Positions 8,123 through 12,797 of a DNA stretch of 12,797 nt are shown here, in pieces. The notes beneath the pieces were generated by a model, which saw only the letters and a list, made by a program, of their open reading frames with translations, searched no databases and was not told the DNA's origin. Where the stretch lies: the NCBI GenBank assembly GCA_938024025.1, contig CALJBY010000008.1, positions 1 to 12,797 of the forward strand, given 5' to 3'. Each line of letters starts with the position of its first letter. Position 1 is the stretch's first letter. The position numbers and the translations under genes are program-made. Source of the stretch: an uncultured bacterium. Its GTDB lineage: Bacteria; Desulfobacterota; WTBG01.

Positions 8123-9436
8123 ATGAAAGCACGATACCGTAACTGCTGCTTAAGACTCACCCTCCTTATCTTACCCCCCCTGCTAGCCGGGTGTACCCTC
8201 AAGCTGACTACTGATTTGAGTAAAATTATAGGCATCGACAACCCCTCAGAATTGATGCAAAGTGAAGAGGCACAGCAGATTGCAACAAAGATTGGCGAAG
8301 GTATGGGAACGAAAATAATGGAGGGAGAAATCCTTGCAGAAGATATGGGAAAGGGGGTTGGGGAGGTGTTGCTGAAACCGCAGCTTGTTCCCCTTATACA
8401 AAATCCTATCTCCGTTGAACTCATCGAAGCTAATGGCAGGGCAGCTCTAGAACAGGGGGATTATAGCACGGCGATCAGTGCCTTCAAACGCACCAACAAT
8501 CTTGCCCGGCTTGAAGAAATTGCCCTCATCCTTTTTGATGAAGGCGCAACCGATCTAGCAGCTGACCTGCATCACTATCTTACTGACCGCGGGTGGCCTC
8601 TTCGCCCCCCCTATCTCCTCGCCAAACATATTGAGGAAGAAGGCCTTGCGACCATTAACAACCCTGTTTTTAAAGAGATTAATCCAGAACAGTATAATCG
8701 CAACTATGCAAGAAGACACTACAGTCTTCTTGATACCATTTCCCTAGAAGAAAGCTACATGAGAACCAATACGATAATCAAGAGCGAGATGCTCAGTCAA
8801 TTGCGCGGGGTCCCTCTTATCATTCTTGGGGATGCCTACTTTGTTGTAAAGCAACATACATGCTTTTTAGACATTGTAGCATCCCTCAATCATGATAATC
8901 TCATCATTGGCCTCGAAGAAGAACTGGACAAGCTCAAAGGGAACAGAGAAGTGGCTGATAAGCTTAACTACCTGCCACTCTTTACCTTCATTGAAAAAAA
9001 TGGGATTCCTACCTTTACCCACGGACCTCCCCCTGAACCTCTAACAGGCAAGACACCTGCTCTTATTGATTTCTTCAGCTGGGACACCATGGTCGCTGAT
9101 ACGGCTGCCGATCTCATCCACCAGGGAAAGCAGGTCATTATCATCATAGGCGATACCCATGTAAGCCCTGACCACCTTCCTTTTCTCATGGAGGAAAAAG
9201 CCGGAATAAACCCCACAGTAGTAATTCAGAATCCTTTAGATATCAGCTTAGAAGAAATTTTGGAGGGAAAAGAATTGGTGTGTACCGAGGAATTAACAGC
9301 ATGGGGGATTAATGAAGAAAAAGCACTAATGATAGACAATGATTTTTATCTCAATACGGAGATACCTGCACAAGATCTTAAGCACTATATAGATCTGTTC
9401 AACCTCGAACCGTTTCTCAGGAAAAAGCGCAACTAA
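8123..9436 (+). CDS. Lipoprotein with TPR-like segment and ChaN/TraB-like domain
   Basis: I do not recognise this as a named gene. The 437-residue product starts with a short basic segment, a hydrophobic stretch and a lipobox LLAGC ending at Cys24, so it should be lipidated and membrane-anchored. Residues 104-150 resemble a TPR unit (GRAALEQGDYSTAISAFKR). The C-terminal half has two beta-strand/turn motifs, LIILGDAYF at 232-240 and VIIIIGDTHVSPDHLPFLM at 338-356, in the arrangement of the ChaN/TraB/Tiki-like fold (haem-binding ChaN lipoprotein and metal-dependent relatives). In that group the first motif is usually G-E-x-H; here it reads GDAY, so function may differ. Start: ATG at 8123 with AAAGGA at 8107-8112 is preferred; a GTG seven codons upstream has no ribosome-binding site. 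It has its own promoter. The fold assignment is by eye and moderate at best. Confidence 0.8.
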   Translation: MKARYRNCCLRLTLLILPPLLAGCTLKLTTDLSKIIGIDNPSELMQSEEAQQIATKIGEGMGTKIMEGEILAEDMGKGVGEVLLKPQLVPLIQNPISVELIEANGRAALEQGDYSTAISAFKRTNNLARLEEIALILFDEGATDLAADLHHYLTDRGWPLRPPYLLAKHIEEEGLATINNPVFKEINPEQYNRNYARRHYSLLDTISLEESYMRTNTIIKSEMLSQLRGVPLIILGDAYFVVKQHTCFLDIVASLNHDNLIIGLEEELDKLKGNREVADKLNYLPLFTFIEKNGIPTFTHGPPPEPLTGKTPALIDFFSWDTMVADTAADLIHQGKQVIIIIGDTHVSPDHLPFLMEEKAGINPTVVIQNPLDISLEEILEGKELVCTEELTAWGINEEKALMIDNDFYLNTEIPAQDLKHYIDLFNLEPFLRKKRN

Positions 9437-9518
9437 CGGGTGGACATACCTTCGCAATGAAGCCGCTTAGCAGAGCCGGCTAAAGGCAAGGGGAATGGCA
9501 CCATGTACTGCACGGCCG
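9437..9518. other. Convergent intergenic spacer with weak hairpin
   Basis: This 82-base gap lies between the lipoprotein (+) and the charged hypothetical gene (-). Two alternative short stems can form: AGCCG at 9461-9465 with CGGCT at 9477-9481, or TTAGC at 9467-9471 with GCTAA at 9479-9483. Neither is followed by a T-run on either strand, so a factor-independent terminator is not supported. It may still slow or end transcription of the two converging genes with Rho. Confidence 0.3.
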
Positions 9519-10010
9519 TTACAGTTCCTTTAATAGTTCTTCAGCACGTTCCTGCAACGCATCGTTGTCAGTGGTCATGGCTACAATTTTAACCCTGCTT
9601 TTGAATCCTTCCTTTTCCGCCGCACTACTCTCATGCACCAGTTCTCTTAAGGTATCGAGGGTTTTCATAACAATTTTTACATCTTTGTGGTCAAGCATGA
9701 GGATCAGCGTTCCCCAATCACGCGGCACATCATACTTTTTTATATACTGATTTACCGTACTGTTGAATTTACCCGATCCATAGTGCTGAGCAATGGCCTT
9801 ACGCGCCTTTTTTTGCTCTGCGGGCTCTTCCTTTCTTCCCGTAAAGAGCTTATCTATTTCTTTCAAATATTGCTTCTTGGCCCATTCCTCTTGCACAGAT
9901 GGTCTGTGTGTGAATTCTGACTTATCCGTTTTTAAATGATTACTCCGGTCTTTGCGCTTATCAATCTCACTCCAACTCGGCCTGTCTTCTCTGTCATCAA
10001 AGGTACCCAT
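9519..10010 (-). CDS. Conserved-looking hypothetical protein, charged, HEAT-like C-terminus
   Basis: The product is 163 residues with no signal peptide or membrane helix, so it is probably cytoplasmic. The N-terminus is very polar, with FDDREDRPSWSEIDKRKD at about 4-21, followed by a Lys/Glu-rich linker. Residues 45-95 are helical in character (EEWAKKQYLKEIDKLF), and 98-163 could form two or three amphipathic helices like HEAT/ARM repeats (LILMLDHKDVKIVMKTLDTL). The D-R-E-D-R-P-S-W start looks like a conserved signature of a family of unknown function; I cannot confirm this without a search. The ATG at 10010 is chosen because GAGAGGT precedes it by six bases; a TTG five codons upstream would put that site inside the gene. 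It is transcribed away from the + strand small ORF. Function is unknown. Confidence 0.8.
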   Translation of the reverse strand: MGTFDDREDRPSWSEIDKRKDRSNHLKTDKSEFTHRPSVQEEWAKKQYLKEIDKLFTGRKEEPAEQKKARKAIAQHYGSGKFNSTVNQYIKKYDVPRDWGTLILMLDHKDVKIVMKTLDTLRELVHESSAAEKEGFKSRVKIVAMTTDNDALQERAEELLKEL

Positions 10011-10016
10011 GGGTTT

Positions 10017-10023
10017 ACCTCTC
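10017..10023 (-). promoter_or_regulatory. Ribosome-binding site of the charged hypothetical gene
   Basis: On the - strand this reads GAGAGGT, six bases ahead of the ATG at 10010. Its position rules out the in-frame TTG at 10025 as the true start. Confidence 0.75.
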
Positions 10024-10058
10024 AAAGATTGAGCTCATCTCTCTTGCCTAATGGTAAC

Positions 10059-10082
10059 GTTTACAGCATATTACTGTGCAAA
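10059..10082. promoter_or_regulatory. Imperfect dyad in a divergent promoter region, possible operator
   Basis: ACAG at 10063-10066 and CTGT at 10074-10077 form a dyad around a seven-base A/T-rich centre. The flanks extend it imperfectly (TTT and AAA). It lies between two divergently read frames, the charged hypothetical gene and the + strand small ORF, a usual place for an operator. A weak -35/-10 pair (TTGCCT at 10044-10049, 17 bases, CATATT at 10067-10072) overlaps it in the + direction. No specific regulator can be named. Confidence 0.25.
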
Positions 10083-10101
10083 TGAGAAAGATACGTTATG
10101 C

Positions 10102-10107
10102 GGGAGG
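10102..10107 (+). promoter_or_regulatory. Strong Shine-Dalgarno before the small membrane ORF
   Basis: GGGAGG lies six bases before the ATG at 10114. It is as good as the site in front of tatA, and is the main reason to treat the short ORF as possibly real. Confidence 0.5.
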
Positions 10108-10113
10108 TTGAAT

Positions 10114-10323
10114 ATGAAGAGCAAAGATGATCTTAGGAAAATGGTGAATGATGCTCGAACCGATAAGAAAATAAGCAGGTTTCTTCATGGTGCTACTTCC
10201 ATTGTCACACTAATTTTATTTTTGTCCCTTGTCGTTCAGTTCCTTTTCATCTTCTTTAGGCGTTACATCAATTTCATCCATGCCACTGGTAGCTTTTCTG
10301 AAATTTCGTATGCCTTTCCCTAA
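10114..10323 (+). CDS. Candidate small membrane protein overlapping tatA antisense
   Basis: A 69-codon frame starts at the ATG at 10114 behind a near-ideal GGGAGG. The first 29 residues are polar and basic ([18 protein letters not shown]), followed by a hydrophobic stretch at about 30-48 that could span the membrane, with RR after it. From 10216 on it is antisense to tatA, overlapping the 3' half of that gene by 108 bp. The hydrophobic stretch may be an artefact, because the antisense of a Glu/Lys-rich tail reads as Phe and Leu. Thus the good ribosome site and polar N-terminus favour a gene, while the overlap and the unremarkable end (ISYAFP) argue against it. It could also be the remnant of a longer gene cut by rearrangement. 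No family is recognised. Confidence 0.35.
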   Translation: MKSKDDLRKMVNDARTDKKISRFLHGATSIVTLILFLSLVVQFLFIFFRRYINFIHATGSFSEISYAFP

Positions 10324-10422
10324 TCCCTTCCCTATTTCAGGGAGCTTGCCTGCGCCAAAAATAATGAGCACAATAACCAAAACTATCAGTAATTCTGGCA
10401 TGCCAATGCCGCCACCGATCAT
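10216..10422 (-). CDS. tatA: Sec-independent translocase subunit TatA/TatE
   Basis: TatA forms the pore-like component of the twin-arginine pathway, which moves folded proteins across the inner membrane. The 68-residue product has the classic layout: a short N-terminus, the conserved MPELLIV entry, one membrane helix at about 10-22, the [17 protein letters not shown] hinge and amphipathic helix at 22-38, and a short acidic/basic tail. The G-P/L-hinge pattern (here FGAGKLPE) separates it from TatB. Start ATG at 10422 has GGGAGG six bases upstream (10429-10434 in + coordinates). The gene stands alone; tatC and tatB are not in the window. Its 3' end overlaps the candidate + strand small ORF. A TatA or TatE designation cannot be separated on sequence alone. 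Confidence 0.93.
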   Translation of the reverse strand: MIGGGIGMPELLIVLVIVLIIFGAGKLPEIGKGLGKGIRNFRKATSGMDEIDVTPKEDEKELNDKGQK

Positions 10423-10493
10423 AGTATACCTCCCATTGATTACAACTCCATTACCTTAACTCTATCATAGAAGGCATACCCTCGTCAATTACT

Positions 10494-10502
10494 TTTATAG
10501 CA
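10494..10502 (-). promoter_or_regulatory. Extended -10 promoter candidate for tatA
   Basis: Reading the - strand, TGC followed by TATAAA forms an extended -10 element, with no good -35 at the right spacing. Transcription would start near 10487, about 65 bases before the tatA ATG. It is divergent from the moxR-side promoter candidate. Confidence 0.4.
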
Positions 10503-10563
10503 TCTGACATTCAGGAAGAAACAGGCATGCTTAAAGAAATAAAGGGAATAGTAAAGCAATTTA

Positions 10564-10572
10564 TGCTATACT
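10564..10572 (+). promoter_or_regulatory. Extended -10 promoter candidate for the AAA+ ATPase gene
   Basis: TGC precedes TATACT at 10567-10572, an extended -10 element; the -35 region is not recognisable. Transcription would start near 10579, giving a leader of about 45 bases before the ATG at 10625, which has GAGGA at 10613-10617 as ribosome-binding site. Confidence 0.45.
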
Positions 10573-10624
10573 TTAGTTTCTTTCAACTCCGCTCCCTTCT
10601 ATTGCTTCACATGAGGATAGTTCT

Positions 10625-12073
10625 ATGGAAACAAAGACGATTACAACAGTCGGTGATCTTAAAAAGCATATAGCACATATCCCTTCCGTGCGGGAAGAGA
10701 TGCGCACTAACCTGATACGCATGCTGGCAGCAAAAAAACCTCTCTTCGAGGATATAAAGGGTTATGACAGTACGGTTATCCCACAGATCATTAATGCCCT
10801 CCTCTGCGGCCACAACATTATTTTTCTCGGCGAAAGAGGTCAGGGAAAAACCAGACTCATCAGGAGCCTCATCACCTTCCTTGATAGTGAAATCCCCGCA
10901 ATCGCAGGCTGTCCTATCCACGATAATCCCTTTGCACCGGTTTGCAGTGACTGCAAGAGCAGGCTTGCCCGCGATGGTGATGATCTGCCCCTTGCCTGGA
11001 TCCCCCGCAACAGGAGGCTGGTTGAAAAACTTGCCACCTCCGATGTGAGCACCGCAGACCTCATCGGAGAAATAGATCCCATCAGGATTGCTCAGGGAAG
11101 AACACTCGATGATGAATCTGCTGTACATTTCGGCCTCGTTCCCCGTGCCCACCGTGGTATTTTTGCCATAAACGAACTTCCCGATCTTGCCGAGAAAATC
11201 CAGGTGTCACTCTTTAACATCATGGAAGAACGGGATTTACAGATAAAGGGTTTTCCCTTACGCCTTCCACTCGACATCCTCCTCGTTGCCACGGCAAATC
11301 CCGAGGACTATACCAGCAGGGGCAGAATTATCACACCCCTTAAGGACCGCTTCGATACCCAGATCAAAACCCACTATCCCTCTGAAAGAGACATCGAAAT
11401 TGAAATAATGGACCAGGAAGCACGAACTATTCCCGGTAATGACCTCCCCTGGCACGTCCCTTCCTTTATGAAAGACATCCTGGCGGAAATAACCATGCAG
11501 GCACGGAGCAGTCCCGATATTAGCCAGCACTCCGGTGTAAGTTGCCGGGTAACCATAAGGAGTTTTGAAGCATTACTGGGGAGCGCACTCTTGCGATGCC
11601 TTTTGCTGGAAGAAAAAAAACTGGTACCGCGCATCACCGATATAGAAGCCACCTTTCCGGCTATCATGGGAAAACTGGAGCTCGAGTACGGCGGCCAGGA
11701 TAAAAAGGCAGCTGAAATCGTTGAAGACCTGGCAAAGCGAGCCATAAAATTTGTCTTTGACGAGCGGTTTTCTCTTGAAGGTCTTTCTTCCATCATTGAA
11801 TCCTTTAACAATGGTATCGGCGCAGAAGTTTCCCAGCTCATTCCCTCAGAAGAATACATGGATGGACTGCATACTATACCGGGGTTGCGCGAGTCGGTAG
11901 CATCCCTCTGCAACCCTGAAGACCCGGCAGAGGCATCATCTGCGATTGAATTCATCCTGGAAGGTCTGCACCTGTCCAACAAATTAAACAGAGAAACACA
12001 GGAAGGAACAAGAATCTATAAAGAACATACTGAGTCCTTTGAGCCTGTTCTCAAGGAAACGATTAAACTATGA
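10625..12073 (+). CDS. MoxR/magnesium-chelatase-like AAA+ ATPase with Cys/His insert
   Basis: The product is a 482-residue cytoplasmic AAA+ ATPase of the helix-2-insert clade (MoxR, ChlI/BchI-like), which typically remodels partner complexes together with a VWA-domain protein. Walker A is GERGQGKT at 69-76. The Walker B position reads FAINELPDL at 180-188, with Asn instead of the usual Asp before Glu183. Sensor 1 is ATANPEDYT at 222-230, and GRIITPLKDRF at 233-243 contains the likely arginine finger. Between Walker A and B is an insertion with Cys96, His99, Cys107 and Cys110, possibly a zinc site. The C-terminal 200 residues are helical and family-specific. From memory it resembles the mycobacterial Rv0958-type group annotated as magnesium chelatase; there is no sign that it makes chlorophyll. 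GAGGA seven bases upstream supports the start. It is coupled to the next gene by ATGA. Confidence 0.9.
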   Translation: METKTITTVGDLKKHIAHIPSVREEMRTNLIRMLAAKKPLFEDIKGYDSTVIPQIINALLCGHNIIFLGERGQGKTRLIRSLITFLDSEIPAIAGCPIHDNPFAPVCSDCKSRLARDGDDLPLAWIPRNRRLVEKLATSDVSTADLIGEIDPIRIAQGRTLDDESAVHFGLVPRAHRGIFAINELPDLAEKIQVSLFNIMEERDLQIKGFPLRLPLDILLVATANPEDYTSRGRIITPLKDRFDTQIKTHYPSERDIEIEIMDQEARTIPGNDLPWHVPSFMKDILAEITMQARSSPDISQHSGVSCRVTIRSFEALLGSALLRCLLLEEKKLVPRITDIEATFPAIMGKLELEYGGQDKKAAEIVEDLAKRAIKFVFDERFSLEGLSSIIESFNNGIGAEVSQLIPSEEYMDGLHTIPGLRESVASLCNPEDPAEASSAIEFILEGLHLSNKLNRETQEGTRIYKEHTESFEPVLKETIKL

Positions 12074-12797
12074 AATCTATCGTTTACACCGCATGGGACG
12101 GATCACAGACCCCCTTTACCTTGAAACGGAGAGATCTTATCAAGGCCTTTATGGACTCCATCATGGAGGGCATGGATCCTACTATGGCTCTTGCGCAAAT
12201 GCTCTGGGAAGGATTTCCCCTTGCCGGCATGGACTTCCGCGTTATGGGTTTATCAGAGATGCTCCAGCAGCTCCAGAAAAAGAAAGACGAGCTGTTATCA
12301 CAGTACAGCCTTGACAAAGCATTTGATGCACCGCATGACGATCTTCACACCCTTCTGAAAAATGAGGCAGAAACAAGAAATGAAACAGGTGCACCTCCCT
12401 CACCTGCATATGAAGCTCTCCCACCGGGGCTGCTTGAGAAGATAAGAACGCTTAAAGATTTTCCCTTTGAAAACAGTGAAAGTAGAGAGACCTTTGAGGA
12501 ATGGCAGGAACGGGAAGACGACATCCGTGAACTGCTTAAATTCTACAGCAGCTACTCCCAGCTGTTCACGGGCACTACGTTTCTTGATTTCGAGCAGGCC
12601 CTTGAACTTATGCGTCAATTCCAGGCTCTGGAAGAGATGCTCCAAAAGATTCAATCGGGGCAGTGGACACACATCGATCCTGAAACCCTCAAGCAACTGC
12701 TGGGAGATGAGGCATCCCGTTCACTTACAATCCTCCTGCAGCTACCGGGAGAGCTCTCACGAGAGGGTCTCATCAACTTTTCCAAAGAAGGGGTAGA
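12070..12797 (+). CDS. N-terminal part of the ATPase's partner, probable VWA-domain protein
   Basis: The frame starts with an ATG at 12070 that overlaps the stop of the ATPase gene (ATGA) and remains open for 242 codons to the window end. AAGGAA at 12053-12058 precedes it. The visible part is soluble and helical: a start with WDGSQTPFTLKRRDLIKAFM, a segment LAQMLWEGFPLAGMDF at about 42-57, a coiled-coil-like LQQLQKKKDELLSQY at about 66-80, an acidic Glu-rich middle, and a helical stretch at about 160-200. This resembles the N-terminus of VWA proteins (CoxE/ChlD-like, mycobacterial Rv0959-type) that pair with this ATPase type. The VWA domain with its MIDAS motif would lie beyond the window, so it is predicted, not seen. 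Coupled translation suggests fixed stoichiometry with the ATPase. Confidence 0.75.
   Translation, partial: MKSIVYTAWDGSQTPFTLKRRDLIKAFMDSIMEGMDPTMALAQMLWEGFPLAGMDFRVMGLSEMLQQLQKKKDELLSQYSLDKAFDAPHDDLHTLLKNEAETRNETGAPPSPAYEALPPGLLEKIRTLKDFPFENSESRETFEEWQEREDDIRELLKFYSSYSQLFTGTTFLDFEQALELMRQFQALEEMLQKIQSGQWTHIDPETLKQLLGDEASRSLTILLQLPGELSREGLINFSKEGV

Noticed and set aside
9450..9490. Vague resemblance to a GEMM (cyclic-di-GMP) riboswitch core
   Set aside because: Only short strings look alike, the paired stems do not line up, and it lies downstream of a stop between convergent genes rather than in a leader.
10607..11152. 181-codon frame on the - strand
   Set aside because: Antisense to the start of the ATPase gene, whose motifs and ribosome site prove the + strand reading.
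11374..11982. 202-codon frame on the - strand
   Set aside because: It lies wholly antisense to the ATPase gene, has a Ser/Arg-rich composition typical of shadow frames and no ribosome site or recognisable motif.
12467..12796. 109-codon frame on the + strand
   Set aside because: Different frame inside the ATPase partner gene, which is open from 12070 to the end and has a coupled start.
1..12797. CRISPR arrays, transposons, long repeats, tRNA or rRNA genes
   Set aside because: Reading through the window showed no regularly spaced repeats, transposase motifs, terminal inverted repeats or tRNA-like cloverleaf segments.

Overview
The window is a gene-dense stretch of bacterial chromosome, with base composition close to balanced. 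It looks Gram-negative or otherwise double-membraned: there is a lipoprotein with a typical lipobox, a TatA-type translocase subunit and a Lon protease of the bacterial type. I cannot name the taxon. The gene set suggests a deep-branching, perhaps anaerobic lineage (Desulfobacterota-, NC10- or planctomycete-like), but this is only an impression. No rRNA, tRNA, CRISPR array, insertion sequence or phage gene was seen.

Region 1 (1-6676) is a compact co-directional run on the + strand: the 3' two thirds of lon, thiL (thiamine-monophosphate kinase), two tandem CNNM/CorC-family membrane proteins with CBS domains, then larB and larC for the nickel-pincer cofactor. Gaps are 0, 24, 1, 1 and 9 bases, so this is very likely one transcript whose promoter lies upstream of the window. 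The functions are mixed: proteolysis, thiamine cofactor synthesis, divalent-cation transport or sensing, and nickel cofactor synthesis. Only larB-larC and the CNNM pair form obvious functional units.

Region 2 (6735-9436) holds a 12-helix MFS transporter. It is followed by a lipoprotein gene with its own near-consensus sigma-70 promoter (TTGACA, 17-bp spacer, TATACT) and a leader of about 140 nt. The lipoprotein has a TPR-like segment and a C-terminal domain that resembles the ChaN/TraB/Tiki fold.

Region 3 (9437-10624) is a cluster of short genes in mixed orientation: a conserved-looking charged protein of unknown function on the - strand, a candidate 69-residue membrane ORF on the + strand with a very good Shine-Dalgarno, and tatA on the - strand. 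The last two overlap tail to tail by 108 bp. Divergent extended -10 promoter candidates lie between tatA and the next gene.

Region 4 (10625-12797) begins an ATPase-VWA module: a MoxR/magnesium-chelatase-like AAA+ ATPase with a Cys/His insertion and an Asn-Glu Walker B, then by an ATGA overlap the N-terminal part of its partner, which runs off the window. This module, the smORF-tatA overlap and the lipoprotein with its leader are the parts most worth a second look.
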